Shown here: positions 34,846 through 43,876 of the stretch, in pieces
Layout: each line of letters opens with the position of its first letter
Numbering within the stretch: the first letter of the stretch is position 1
From: Candidatus Proelusimicrobium excrementi
Lineage (GTDB): Bacteria; Elusimicrobiota; Elusimicrobia; Elusimicrobiales; Elusimicrobiaceae
Assembly (NCBI GenBank): GCA_934643455.1
Contig: CAKUBV010000002.1
Span: 1 to 64,000, forward strand
Direction: 5' to 3'
Length of the DNA: 64,000 bases
Made by a program: the position numbers and the translations under genes
The notes under the pieces: generated by a model
Database searches by the model: none
Told to the model about the DNA's origin: nothing
Seen by the model: the letters and a program-made list of their open reading frames with translations, nothing else

Positions 34846-35534
34846 AGGTTTTATCTTCCCCGCGCGCGGACGTTTACGGGCAAATGGCTTTTGACGAGGT
34901 TTTGGTTTCGGAACCGTCTTTTGCCGGGGAAGATTTATGCCGTTTTTTTAATTGGACCGGCGGGCCTTGCGCCACTTTCGGTTATGCTCAGTTTTATAAT
35001 TCCGCCAAGGCGGGGTTTGAAGCCGCCGGCATAAAAGAATTTACGCGCAGACCGACGGGCGGCGGCATTGTTTTACATAAGGATGATTTAACTTTCAGCC
35101 TTATATTTAACTGCACGCGGGATTTAAACGTGCGGCAGATTTACGATAAACTGCACGGGCTGATAAAAGAAAATTTTAAAAAGTCCGGCGTTGATTTTGA
35201 TTCTTATAACGATAAGAGCGATTACCGCCCCGCGCCCGGCGGGCAGAATTCCGCCTGTTTTACAAATCCCGTCGGCGGGGATTTGATGTCCGGCGGGGTA
35301 AAAATTTTAGGCGGGGCCATGCGCCGCTACGGCGAAAGGATTTTGTATCAAGGCAGTCTTCAGCTTAAAGGCGCGCGGGAAAACGAATTTTTTAAAACCG
35401 TGATTGAAAACGCTTTTGCGGAGTTTCGCTCCGCGCCTTTGACGCGCGGGGAACTTGCGCAGGAAACCGTGGAAAGGGCGTTCGCTTTGGCGCGGGATTG
35501 TTACGCGTCGCAGGCTTGGAAAGGAAAATTTTAA
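34839..35534 (+). CDS. Lipoate-protein ligase / octanoyltransferase family protein
   Basis: The 231-residue product has the BPL/LplA/LipB fold. RRPTGGGIVLHKDDLTFSLI is the acyl-binding motif, and KILGGAMRR with ILYQGSLQL carries the conserved lysine region. It could be LplA (ligase) or LipM-like (octanoyltransferase). Being overlapped with gcvPB, it almost certainly lipoylates the GcvH encoded here. Confidence 0.88.
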   Translation: MVKVLSSPRADVYGQMAFDEVLVSEPSFAGEDLCRFFNWTGGPCATFGYAQFYNSAKAGFEAAGIKEFTRRPTGGGIVLHKDDLTFSLIFNCTRDLNVRQIYDKLHGLIKENFKKSGVDFDSYNDKSDYRPAPGGQNSACFTNPVGGDLMSGGVKILGGAMRRYGERILYQGSLQLKGARENEFFKTVIENAFAEFRSAPLTRGELAQETVERAFALARDCYASQAWKGKF

Positions 35535-35535
35535 T

Positions 35536-36228
35536 ATGAAACGCGCCTTAAAATTTTTACTCGGCCTTATACTTTTGCCCTTGGCTTTCTGCATATTGCT
35601 TTCCGTGGCGGAAGTGCTTTGGTATATAATAAAGTCTTATAAGATTACGCTTTATTTTATGCTCGGCGCGCTCTTATACGTTTTAACGCATTTGTTCTTT
35701 TATAATTTTTCAAGATTTTATGTTTTCGCGCATGAACTGAGCCATGCTGCTGCGGCTTGGATTTGCGGATATAAAGTGAGCGGGCTGAACGTCGGCCGGG
35801 AAAGCGGCGAAGTTAAAGTAAGCAATATCAACACTTTTGTGCTTTTGGCCCCTTATTGTATTCCGCTTTACAGCATAGCCGTTACTTTGATTTACCTTAT
35901 ACTTAATTTGTTATGGCCCGCCGCGGCCGATTACGGCAGCGTATTTTTGGCTTTATTCGGTTTTTGCACCATGCTTCATTTAATGCATACCTATAAGGCC
36001 TTGACTGAAACGGAACAGAGCGACATAACCCGGGCCGGCGGGGGAGTGTTTTCTTTTTCTTTGATAGTTTTAATAAACATGGGCGTTGTTTTGGCTCTTA
36101 TTGAAATTTATTTCCCGGGCATAGTGCCAGTATGGGCTTTGACGGGCGGAATAATCAGGCGTACTTTAGCTTTTTGGAAATGGCTTTTTGAGAATCTTTA
36201 TACGCTTTCCGTAAAAATTTTCTCTTAA
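35536..36228 (+). CDS. M50B-like membrane metalloprotease homolog
   Basis: I chose the ATG at 35536. Earlier in-frame codons lie within the preceding gene, and this start begins a hydrophobic segment. The 230-residue product has about five membrane segments and a zinc motif HELSH (H66, E67, H70), then GLNVGRESGEVKV, like the Peptidase_M50B family. Whether the third metal ligand is present is unclear. It sits in the glycine cleavage cluster without an obvious metabolic link. Confidence 0.75.
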   Translation: MKRALKFLLGLILLPLAFCILLSVAEVLWYIIKSYKITLYFMLGALLYVLTHLFFYNFSRFYVFAHELSHAAAAWICGYKVSGLNVGRESGEVKVSNINTFVLLAPYCIPLYSIAVTLIYLILNLLWPAAADYGSVFLALFGFCTMLHLMHTYKALTETEQSDITRAGGGVFSFSLIVLINMGVVLALIEIYFPGIVPVWALTGGIIRRTLAFWKWLFENLYTLSVKIFS

Positions 36229-36240
36229 ATTATCGGCGTT

Positions 36241-38517
36241 ATGAAGAATAAAATAGCAAAGTATTTTATACGAACGGTAAAGCTTACCCTTAAAAGCATT
36301 ATAAGGGTTTTGTTTTTGATAACCACATTGTTTGCGGTATGCGCGATAGTGGCGTGGTTCGCCGCGTTAAAATACGTCAGCGCGGAGCATATCGGCAAGG
36401 AAGTGGCCGGCGCGCTGCAAAGCGTTTTGAACAGGCCTGTAATCGTCGGCGATTTTGAGTTAACCTCTTTTAACAGCATTTCCATAAGCAACTTAAAAAT
36501 AGTCGATACCAACCTGGACGAGTACAATGAATTTCTTTCCGTTGAAAAAGTTATAATACGTTTTGATTTAAGGGCTTTGCGCGATAATGTTATAGCAATA
36601 AAAGAAGTTCTGCTTTTTAACCCGGTGGTAACGATAATAAAAGAAGCCGACGGCAGAACAAATATACCCGATATCAAAGTGGCGAACCGTCAAAGCGCGC
36701 TCGGCCAGCAGTTTGAAATAACCTCCGGCCAAGGCCAGGCGTTTAGGGTTTTGGTGGAAGACTGGGTAATAAAAAACGGGGTCTTCGCCTACCGCGACGT
36801 TTCCGCCAGCGTAAGCCATTCTTTGAACGGTATTTTTATACGTTTTTATAATCTTAAGTTTAACGATTATACGGATTTTGCGCTGAACTTCGTTCTGAGA
36901 AATAAAATCAAAGACAAAATTATAGAAAACGAAATTCTTGCGGAAGGCAGCGCGAATTTGGCTAATTTTAACGTCGGGGAAATGGCCGTAAAAGACGCTT
37001 CTGTGGAAATCCGCGGCGCGCGCCGCCCCGTAAAACTTAATATGACGGCCAGGAACTTTTTAAATCCGGAAATTTCTTTTTCCTCCGTTTTGCCGGATTT
37101 GGGTTATGACGACGTTTCTTTGTTCGCGCCGAATCATTTTGATATTTCTCTGCCGTCCACGTCCGTAAAGGCGGAACTTTCCTTCGGCGATAAATTTACT
37201 AAGGTGGACGTCGCTTCGTTAAATCTTAAAAACAAAGATATCGCGCTTAGCGTTATGGGCAAGATTGATTTGGCAAATGCGCCGATTTCGGTTGAAGCGG
37301 ATTTTTCAACGGAACAATTTTCCGTAGAAAACGCGGATTATTTTGATTGGCTTAAGCCTTATAAGGTTAAAGGCCCGGTAAAAGCGCGGGGCCGCCTGGA
37401 GTATAAAGACGGCAAAATTTCGTCGCCGAAGTTTACCGTGGATTTAAACGGAGTTTCGGCTTTTATCAGCAATTTCACGATAAGCGGGGTTAAAGGCTCT
37501 TACACCGCCGAAAACAACCTGGACGAAATGAGCGCGGACGTCAAAGACGGCGTTTTTAAAGTGGGCAGGCAGACGATATCAAAGATAAAGGGCACGGCTT
37601 CATATCAGCACAAAAAACAAAACTTTTACGCTAAGATAAAAGACACGATGTTCAACGAAAATACCGTAACCATGAGCGTGGCGATTTCAAAGGTGCGCCG
37701 CGCAAACCGCGTAATAAAAGCCAATATTTATTTAAATCTGTTAAAACCCGTTGAAATATTCGAAACGACGGAAGATTTTGTGGAAGCTTTGTCCAAAGGC
37801 AGTTCCGCCCCCAGGCAGAAGGACGAAAGCAATCTTTACTGGCTTAGAAATTTCCGTTCCGCGATACCCAGTTTTATGCCTAATTTCAACGGTTTCGTCT
37901 ACGCGGAAAAATTTGAAACGCCTATAATATCGGGATATGACTTCAACGCGGAATTTAATTTAAAAAACTTATTGCCCGGGATGGATAAACTCGACGGAAA
38001 AATAGACGCAAAACTCCAACAGGGCGTAATTTACAAACTGCAGGAAGCGGCCGACAGACAAAAAGCTTTGGGCATAGCCTATCAGCCTTTTGTGATAATG
38101 AGCAAAATGGAAAGGGCCGGTTCTTTCAAAATGGGCAAAATACTCAAAGACACTCCTTTTGACGTAATGACGGCTTCAGTTGACTTTAATAATGGTAAAA
38201 TGGATATTAACAATTTTTACGTTGACGGCGAAGTTATCGCCGCGACGGTTGGCGGGAACGTCGGCTGGGTTGAAGAAAAGTTCGACCTTGATATTGTAAC
38301 CATGTTTAAGAACACTTCCAAAAGGGGCGCCCTTTCGGAAAATCTTACCGACGAAACCGGAGAGCCCGCTTTGGCCTTCAGAACTTACGGGCCTATGCTT
38401 AAGCCGGGCCTGCAAATGAAGAGCCCCAAAAAGACAAGCAGCGCGATAAAAGCCGCCCGCGAAAAGGGCTTGAGAACGGATTTCAGCGCGGGCCAAAAAT
38501 TTATTAAGGAGAAATAA
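36241..38517 (+). CDS. AsmA-like envelope protein
   Basis: The 758-residue product has one N-terminal membrane segment (about residues 20-43). The AsmA family opening follows (IGKEVAGALQSVLNRPVIVG, then DFELTSFNSISISNLKI) and long stretches of beta-strand-like sequence. The C-terminal AsmA domain includes DFNNGKMDINNFYVDGEVIA. AsmA/TamB proteins span the periplasm and are implicated in lipid transport to the outer membrane. This supports a diderm cell. It ends on the base before the PyrE-like gene. Confidence 0.85.
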   Translation: MKNKIAKYFIRTVKLTLKSIIRVLFLITTLFAVCAIVAWFAALKYVSAEHIGKEVAGALQSVLNRPVIVGDFELTSFNSISISNLKIVDTNLDEYNEFLSVEKVIIRFDLRALRDNVIAIKEVLLFNPVVTIIKEADGRTNIPDIKVANRQSALGQQFEITSGQGQAFRVLVEDWVIKNGVFAYRDVSASVSHSLNGIFIRFYNLKFNDYTDFALNFVLRNKIKDKIIENEILAEGSANLANFNVGEMAVKDASVEIRGARRPVKLNMTARNFLNPEISFSSVLPDLGYDDVSLFAPNHFDISLPSTSVKAELSFGDKFTKVDVASLNLKNKDIALSVMGKIDLANAPISVEADFSTEQFSVENADYFDWLKPYKVKGPVKARGRLEYKDGKISSPKFTVDLNGVSAFISNFTISGVKGSYTAENNLDEMSADVKDGVFKVGRQTISKIKGTASYQHKKQNFYAKIKDTMFNENTVTMSVAISKVRRANRVIKANIYLNLLKPVEIFETTEDFVEALSKGSSAPRQKDESNLYWLRNFRSAIPSFMPNFNGFVYAEKFETPIISGYDFNAEFNLKNLLPGMDKLDGKIDAKLQQGVIYKLQEAADRQKALGIAYQPFVIMSKMERAGSFKMGKILKDTPFDVMTASVDFNNGKMDINNFYVDGEVIAATVGGNVGWVEEKFDLDIVTMFKNTSKRGALSENLTDETGEPALAFRTYGPMLKPGLQMKSPKKTSSAIKAAREKGLRTDFSAGQKFIKEK

Positions 38518-39090
38518 ATGCTCAGGAAACCCAAAATCGATATTATAAGTGTTCTGGAAGAGAACGAAGCCTTTATAGACGGCCATTTTGAGCTGCCCTG
38601 CGGCCTGCACGTACAAAGTTACGTCGATACCGCCGCGGTTACGCAATATCCCAATTTAGCCGCAAAAATAGGTGCGGCCCTGGGCGATTTGTTTGACGTG
38701 CGCGTAGACGCGGTTTTCGCCCCTACGCCGGAAAATTCCATTTTGGCGCAGGAAGTCGCCCGCTTTAAAAACGCAAGGACTTTGTTCGCGACCGACGCCG
38801 GCGGATCCATGCAGCTTAAAGGCTCAATGAAAATCAATCCCGGCGAAAACGTTTTGATAGTGGATAACGTAACCATGACTTGCCGCAAAGTAAGGGAAGC
38901 CGTATCTTTAATCCAAATGATGAAAGCCAACGCCGTCGGCGCGGCCGTGATAGTGGACCGCTCAAGCACGGGTGCGGTCGGCAATATTCCGCTTAGATCT
39001 CTTTTAAGTTATCCGCTGGACACTTATGAACCGGAAGTCTGCCCCATGTGCAAAGCCGGGACTAAATTAATTAAAAAAGGTGCTAAATAA
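38518..39090 (+). CDS. PyrE-like phosphoribosyltransferase with altered active-site motifs
   Basis: The 190-residue product has the length and fold order of thermophile-type orotate phosphoribosyltransferase (LPCGLHVQSYVDTAAVTQYP, ILAQEVARF, then ATDAGGSMQLKG). The PRPP-binding motif reads VLIVDNVTMTCRKV (residues 112-125) in place of the usual V-x-V-E-D-V-x-T-T-G-G-S. The upstream GPxxGG loop reads APTPEN. PRPP chemistry may therefore be changed or lost. No other pyrimidine gene is in the window. It lies immediately after the AsmA-like gene and before the methyltransferase gene. Confidence 0.78.
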   Translation: MLRKPKIDIISVLEENEAFIDGHFELPCGLHVQSYVDTAAVTQYPNLAAKIGAALGDLFDVRVDAVFAPTPENSILAQEVARFKNARTLFATDAGGSMQLKGSMKINPGENVLIVDNVTMTCRKVREAVSLIQMMKANAVGAAVIVDRSSTGAVGNIPLRSLLSYPLDTYEPEVCPMCKAGTKLIKKGAK

Positions 39091-40263
39091 ATGAAGGAAA
39101 TCAAACTTAAAGCCAAAGAAGAACACAGAATAAACAAAGGACATTACTGGATATTTTCCAATGAGCTGGAAAAAGTGGATACCTCGATAGATCCCGGCAG
39201 CATAGTGCGCGTTTTGGACGGCAAAGGCCAAACTATGGGCACTGCGTTTTTTAATCCGCACAGCCTTATATCGGCAAGATTTATCGTAAAAGGCGAGGAG
39301 CCTTTGCACAAAGATTTTATTTTTGAACATATCGACAACGCATATTCTTACAGAAAGCAGTTTAATATCCGCCGTTTCGGGCGCATGGTCTACGGAGAGG
39401 CCGACGCTTTGCCCGGTTTGGTTGTGGACCGCTACGGCGATTATCTTGTAATTGACGTTCTTACCGCCGGAATGGAACTTTTGAAAGATAAAATAATCGA
39501 AGCCGTAACCAAAATTTTTAAGCCTAAAGGGATTTTGTTTAAGAATGATTCTTCTTTCAGAACTTTGGAAGGCTTGGGGCTGGCCCCGCAAACCGTGGGG
39601 GAAATTCCTCAGGAAGTTGAAATAGAAGAAAACGGCGTAAGATATGTCGTGGCTTTGACGGGCGGGCAGAAAACCGGTTTTTATTTTGACCAGCGCGACA
39701 ACCGCGAATTTATGAAGCCCTATTTTAAAGATAAAATAGTTATGGATTTATATTCTTATACGGGCTCTTTCGGCATAACGGCCGCATTAAACGGCGCATC
39801 CGCGGTGTGGGGGACGGATTCTTCCGCTCCCGCGGTGGAGTACGCCAACAGAAACGCAGAACTTAACGGGGTCGCCAATATCTGCCAGTACCGTAAAGAC
39901 GACGCGGAGCGGCTTCTTTCCGCGATGAAGAAGGGTGAGCTCCCCACAAAGCCGGATATCGTGCTTTTAGATCCGCCGGCGTTTGTAAAGAACAGGAAAG
40001 CTCTTCCTCAGGCAGTAAATTTATACGTTAAGCTTAACAAAATGGCTTTGGAAGGCTTGGAAGGCGGAGGCATGCTGGCCACTTCCACCTGCTCCCACCA
40101 TATCAGCAGAGAGATTTTTATGGATATCTTGAAGCAGGCGGCCGGCAAAGCAGGTAAAAAAGTTACGCTGATAGCTTTAAGAGGCCAGGCTAAAGACCAC
40201 CCGGTGCTTCTCGGTATGCCGGAAACGGAGTATTTGCATTTTGCTTTATTGCAGGTGCGCTAA
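39091..40263 (+). CDS. RlmI-like class I rRNA methyltransferase
   Basis: The 390-residue product has an N-terminal PUA domain (HRINKGHYWIFSNELEKVD) and an EEHD-type middle region. The Rossmann methyltransferase domain has DLYSYTGSFGITAALNGA, LLDPPAFVKNRKAL and the catalytic-type Cys in ATSTCSHHIS. RlmI makes m5C1962 in E. coli 23S rRNA. The exact target here is not proven. It is the last gene of the forward run. Confidence 0.9.
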   Translation: MKEIKLKAKEEHRINKGHYWIFSNELEKVDTSIDPGSIVRVLDGKGQTMGTAFFNPHSLISARFIVKGEEPLHKDFIFEHIDNAYSYRKQFNIRRFGRMVYGEADALPGLVVDRYGDYLVIDVLTAGMELLKDKIIEAVTKIFKPKGILFKNDSSFRTLEGLGLAPQTVGEIPQEVEIEENGVRYVVALTGGQKTGFYFDQRDNREFMKPYFKDKIVMDLYSYTGSFGITAALNGASAVWGTDSSAPAVEYANRNAELNGVANICQYRKDDAERLLSAMKKGELPTKPDIVLLDPPAFVKNRKALPQAVNLYVKLNKMALEGLEGGGMLATSTCSHHISREIFMDILKQAAGKAGKKVTLIALRGQAKDHPVLLGMPETEYLHFALLQVR

Positions 40264-40280
40264 AGCAAATTTGCTTTTTA
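40262..40280 (+). terminator. Weak terminator after the RlmI-like gene
   Basis: AAAGCA and TGCTTT enclose AATT, followed by TT and TATA. The short stem makes this a low-confidence call. Confidence 0.4.
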
Positions 40281-40333
40281 TATAACTAAATTTGCTAATA
40301 TTTTTATATATTGGGAAATTTCGGAGGGAATAA

Positions 40334-40900
40334 ATGAGAATGTTTGCAAAACTTTTTATTATGCTTTTGGCGTTTGCCGCCGTCGGCTGCTGTAAAAATG
40401 ACGGTGCGGATTTCGCCAAAGACATACCGGCGGACGAAAGGCCCGCAATGCAGGAAATTTTTGATAAAGCTTCTTCCGGCGATACGAACGCCCAAGCTTA
40501 TTTGGGTGTGCTTTTCTACACCGGCACTATAGGCAGGAACCATGACGCCGCTTATACTTGGTTTAAAAGAGCTTCCGACAACGGTTCCGGCGAAGCCGAT
40601 TATTTTATTTCGGAAATGTATGAAACCGGCGTACACTTAAACCAAAACTCTGAAGAAGCTTTTAAATATCTGCGTTCTTCCGCGGAGAAAGGTTTTACTT
40701 CCGCCAGATTCAAATTGGCGGAGATGTATCTTAACGGAGAAAAAACCGAAGTTTTGGATAAAGACCAACTTGTAAACTGGGTTAAGGCTTATGCCGAACA
40801 GGATAACGCCACGGCCAAAGAACTTTTGGGCAAACTGGATCCCGAATCCGTGAAGGAAGATACGCCCAAAAACACGAAGAAAAAATCTTCCAAAAAATAA
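40334..40900 (+). CDS. Sel1-repeat lipoprotein
   Basis: The 188-residue product starts with a lipoprotein signal (lipobox AVGC, lipidated Cys19). Three Sel1/TPR-like repeats follow between residues ~45 and ~155 (AQAYLGVLFYTG, AAYTWFKRASDNGSGEADYF, AFKYLRSSAEKGFTSARFKL). A Lys-rich tail ends the protein. Sel1 proteins act as protein-interaction scaffolds in the envelope. TCGGAGGG lies upstream and a terminator follows. Confidence 0.88.
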   Translation: MRMFAKLFIMLLAFAAVGCCKNDGADFAKDIPADERPAMQEIFDKASSGDTNAQAYLGVLFYTGTIGRNHDAAYTWFKRASDNGSGEADYFISEMYETGVHLNQNSEEAFKYLRSSAEKGFTSARFKLAEMYLNGEKTEVLDKDQLVNWVKAYAEQDNATAKELLGKLDPESVKEDTPKNTKKKSSKK

Positions 40901-40918
40901 AAATATAAGTTTTACTTT

Positions 40919-40947
40919 AACCCCCGGCGAAAAACCGGGGGTTTTGT
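40919..40947 (+). terminator. Terminator after the Sel1 lipoprotein gene
   Basis: AACCCCCGG (40919-40927) and CCGGGGGTT (40935-40943) form a 9-bp stem with a T-rich end. Confidence 0.93.
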
Positions 40948-41061
40948 TTTGCCCGTTTTATTTAAAAGCCGCGGATCCGCTTTTGTAAATTTTTTAAAAT
41001 AAAAAACAGCGGCGCCCGATGCCGCTTCGCTTAAAACGGCGGCCGGTTTAAATATTAAGCA

Positions 41062-41089
41062 AAAACCCCGGGCTTAAACCCGGGGTTTT
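41062..41089. terminator. Bidirectional terminator between convergent genes
   Basis: AAAACCCCGGG (41062-41072) and CCCGGGGTTTT (41079-41089) enclose CTTAAA. The symmetrical A and T ends let it work for the minus-strand oxidoreductase operon and as a backup for the plus-strand gene. Between it and the previous terminator lies another small hairpin (AGCGGC/GCCGCT, 41008-41026). Confidence 0.88.
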
Positions 41090-41114
41090 GATAATATCTT
41101 AAGTTGAGCCTTTT

Positions 41115-41654
41115 TTATTCCGCTTTAAGTTTTGCTCCGGCTTCCAAGGCTTTTCTGTTAAGGGCGATCATTTCGGTCTTGGCGCGCTTAAAAACCTTCT
41201 TCATCGCGTTTTCTATTGCGTCCAAACTTACCGCGCCGGTAGCACCGGCGAATGTGCCCAAAGCCACCAAAGTGGCCGTCCTGGCCGAGCCTACTTCCTC
41301 GGCTATTTCATTGCAGGGGACGTAAATCACTTTGATGTCTTTTCTGGAAGGTTTGCTTTTAATAAGGGAACTGTTAATTATTAAAAGCCCGCCGCTTTTA
41401 AGCATAGGTTCAAACTTAGGCAGAGAAGGTTCGTTCATTACGATTGCGGTATCGGGTACGCAAACCACCGGGGTTGCCACTTCCGTATCGGAAATTACAA
41501 CCGAGCAGTTCGCCGTTCCGCCTCTCATTTCCGGCCCGTAGGAAGGAAACCAGCTTACCGCTTTGCCTTCCACAAGCCCGGCTTGGGCCAATAATACTCC
41601 GGCGGAAACTACGCCCTGTCCGCCGAAACCGGCTATTCTTACACCTTGATACAT
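41115..41654 (-). CDS. 2-oxoacid:ferredoxin oxidoreductase, gamma subunit
   Basis: The 179-residue product opens with the gamma-domain motif VRIAGFGGQGVVSAGVLLAQ and contains SYGPEMRGGTANCSVVIS. It belongs to the pyruvate/ketoisovalerate oxidoreductase catalytic (gamma) family. It is the last gene of a four-gene operon and is followed by a bidirectional terminator. Confidence 0.95.
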   Translation of the reverse strand: MYQGVRIAGFGGQGVVSAGVLLAQAGLVEGKAVSWFPSYGPEMRGGTANCSVVISDTEVATPVVCVPDTAIVMNEPSLPKFEPMLKSGGLLIINSSLIKSKPSRKDIKVIYVPCNEIAEEVGSARTATLVALGTFAGATGAVSLDAIENAMKKVFKRAKTEMIALNRKALEAGAKLKAE

Positions 41655-41655
41655 A

Positions 41656-42411
41656 TTATTTGCCCTCCTCTTTTTTGCCTTCGTCTTTAAATACGCCTAA
41701 AGGATACTGCGGCATCATTTTGTCCCTTAAAAAGCCCAAAGCTTTTATCGGGTCCACGCCCCAGTTTGTAGGGCAGATTGAAAGGACTTCGACGAAAGAA
41801 AAACCGACTCCGTCAATTTGGTTTTGGAAAGCTTTTTTAATGGCTTTTTTGGCTTTCATCACGTTTTGGGGAGTATCAACCGAAACTCTTTCAATATACT
41901 TCGCGCTTTTAAGCTGGCTCAGCATTTCCGAAACATTTATCGGATTGCCTTGCAGTTTTTCGTTTCTGCCTTTGGGGGCGGTGGTGGCGACTTGCCCTAC
42001 CAAAGTCGTGGGGGCCATTTGTCCGCCGGTCATACCGTAAATGGTATTGTTGATAAATATTACGGTAATATTTTCGCCTCTGGCCGCGGCGTGGACGATT
42101 TCGGCCATACCTATGGAGGCCAAATCGCCGTCGCCCTGATAGGAGAACACTATAGTATCGGGCCTTGAGCGTTTAATGCCGGTCGCCATCGCCGGGCCTC
42201 TGCCGTGGGGGCCTTGTATGGCGTCGCAGTTGAAGTATTTATCAGCAAATACGGCGCAGCCCACGGGGGCTATGCAAATTGTTCTTTTGCGGATATCAAG
42301 CTCGTCCATGGCTTCGGCTACGAGGCGGTGTACTACGCTGTGGCCGCAGCCGGGGCAGTAATGTGTAGGTATATCTACGAGGGATTCCGGCCTTTTTGTT
42401 ACGGGATTCAT
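41656..42411 (-). CDS. 2-oxoacid:ferredoxin oxidoreductase, beta subunit (TPP-binding)
   Basis: I chose the ATG at 42411: GGAGGG lies a proper distance upstream, and the start overlaps the alpha stop as ATGA. The 251-residue product has YCPGCGH near its start and the thiamine diphosphate motif SYQGDGDLASIGMAEIVHAA, ending in NNTIYGMTGGQMAP. It forms the catalytic core with the alpha subunit, decarboxylating a 2-oxoacid to an acyl-CoA. Confidence 0.95.
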   Translation of the reverse strand: MNPVTKRPESLVDIPTHYCPGCGHSVVHRLVAEAMDELDIRKRTICIAPVGCAVFADKYFNCDAIQGPHGRGPAMATGIKRSRPDTIVFSYQGDGDLASIGMAEIVHAAARGENITVIFINNTIYGMTGGQMAPTTLVGQVATTAPKGRNEKLQGNPINVSEMLSQLKSAKYIERVSVDTPQNVMKAKKAIKKAFQNQIDGVGFSFVEVLSICPTNWGVDPIKALGFLRDKMMPQYPLGVFKDEGKKEEGK

Positions 42412-43571
42412 AATAAAGTTCCCTCCTTGCAAATTTTATTTTCCGGCTTGTGGCAGGTGTTTTCCGCTTTATCGGCCAAATCCGCCAAGTTAAACAGAAA
42501 ATCCTTTTTGCCGTTGATTACGGATTTTACCGCCGTCGCGATATCTTCCGCCACCGGGAAGAAAGCCCCCGGTTTTGCGTAAAGATGAACCGGCACTTTG
42601 CCTTCTACGGCAAGTTTTACGTCTATAATCATTTGTCCCAAGCTCATTTCGGCGCAGAGCATGGCTTTACATCTTTTTGCCAGCTCGGCCAGCCTTTTTG
42701 AAGGGAAGGGCCATAAAGTTATCGGCCTGAAAAGCCCGGCTTTTACGCCTTCGGCCCTTAAAGCGTTCACCGCGGCCATGGCGGCGCGGGAGCTTATGCC
42801 GTAAGCCACTATGATAACGTCCGCGTCTTCGGTAAATCTTTCTTCAAAGCGCACTTCGTCGCGCTCAATCAAAGCGTAGCGTTCGGCGCGTTTTAAAATC
42901 ATTTTTTCAAGTTCGCCCTCGGCCAGACCGTAGGAGGATATCATATTCTTTCCTCTTGTGCCGTCGTTTACGCCCAAAGCCCAAGGTTTGACGGGCAGGG
43001 TTTTGGGGTCGATAGGATCAAAATTATAGCTCATGCCTTCCATCATTTGCCCTAAAATGCCGTCGGCTAAAATCATTGCGGGGATGCGGTATTTTTCGGA
43101 AAGTTCAAAAGCCAATTTCGGGAAGTTCCCCAATTCTTCCACGCTGTTCGGTGCTAAAACCAGCACTCTGTAATCGCCGTTGCCGCCGCCTCTGGTGGCT
43201 TGGATATAATCGCCTTGTGCGCCGGCTATGTTGCCTAAGCCGGGGCCGCCTCTCATCACGTTTACTATAAGGCAGGGCAAATCCGCGCCGGCCATGTAGG
43301 AAATGCCTTCCTGTTTTAAACTTACGCCGGGGCTTGAGGAGGATGTCATCGCCCTTACGCCGGTTGCGGCCGCGCCGTAAACCATATTAATTGCGGAAAC
43401 TTCGCTTTCCGCCTGTACGAAAGCTCCGCCGACTTCTTCCTGCCGCCAGGACATATATTCCGGAACTTCGTTCTGAGGGGTTATGGGGTAACCCGCAAAA
43501 AATCTGCACCCGGCCCTTATCGCGCCTTCGGCGAGGGCTTCATTGCCCTTCATTAAAACTTTATCTGCCAT
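42408..43571 (-). CDS. 2-oxoacid:ferredoxin oxidoreductase, alpha subunit (VorB-like)
   Basis: The 387-residue product begins with VLMKGNEALAEGAIRAGC and FFAGYPITPQNEVPEYMS. It has TSSSSPGVSLKQEGISYMAG and GLFRPITLWPFPSKRL. These match the alpha chains annotated VorB (branched-chain 2-oxoacids), though KorA (2-oxoglutarate) is a close alternative. The complex needs ferredoxin as acceptor and makes CoA thioesters from amino-acid-derived oxoacids. This fits peptide fermentation together with the POT transporter downstream. Confidence 0.93.
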   Translation of the reverse strand: MADKVLMKGNEALAEGAIRAGCRFFAGYPITPQNEVPEYMSWRQEEVGGAFVQAESEVSAINMVYGAAATGVRAMTSSSSPGVSLKQEGISYMAGADLPCLIVNVMRGGPGLGNIAGAQGDYIQATRGGGNGDYRVLVLAPNSVEELGNFPKLAFELSEKYRIPAMILADGILGQMMEGMSYNFDPIDPKTLPVKPWALGVNDGTRGKNMISSYGLAEGELEKMILKRAERYALIERDEVRFEERFTEDADVIIVAYGISSRAAMAAVNALRAEGVKAGLFRPITLWPFPSKRLAELAKRCKAMLCAEMSLGQMIIDVKLAVEGKVPVHLYAKPGAFFPVAEDIATAVKSVINGKKDFLFNLADLADKAENTCHKPENKICKEGTLL

Positions 43572-43581
43572 TTTGAACCTC

Positions 43582-43785
43582 TTATCTGTAAACGGTTATA
43601 GCCAAATCCGGGCATACCATATAACACATGCCGCAGCCGATGCAGCATTCGGGTTTGGCGAGTTTGGCGGGGTAATATCCCGTCTTACTGAAAGTATCAG
43701 ACATTTCAATGCATTGCTTGGGGCAGGCTTTGGTGCAAAGTTTGCAGCCCTTGCAGCGCATTTCATTGACTTCTATTTTAGGCAT
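43582..43785 (-). CDS. 2-oxoacid:ferredoxin oxidoreductase, delta subunit (2[4Fe-4S] ferredoxin)
   Basis: The 67-residue product has two CxxCxxCxxxC(P) clusters: C11, C14, C17, C21 and CIGCGMCYMVC near the end. It carries electrons from the thiamine site to ferredoxin. It is first in the operon, with AGGAGG upstream and the operon promoter 25 to 55 bases upstream. Confidence 0.95.
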   Translation of the reverse strand: MPKIEVNEMRCKGCKLCTKACPKQCIEMSDTFSKTGYYPAKLAKPECCIGCGMCYMVCPDLAITVYR

Positions 43786-43809
43786 AATACCTCCTTAGTC
43801 CTACATATT

Positions 43810-43839
43810 AGTATAAATCTTTTTTCGCTATTAAAGCAA
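43810..43839 (-). promoter_or_regulatory. Promoter of the oxidoreductase operon
   Basis: On the minus strand TTGCTT (43839-43834), 18 bases, and TATACT (43815-43810) form a recognisable promoter. The start point would be about 20 bases before the delta subunit ATG. Confidence 0.55.
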
Positions 43840-43876
43840 TGATTAAGGCTGGCCTTACTTCCTTGCTTTAAAATGA

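Noticed and set aside
41444..42040. Plus-strand open frame of 198 codons opposite the oxidoreductase beta and gamma genes
   Set aside because: It is antisense to genes with clear TPP and gamma-subunit motifs, and it shows no family similarity.
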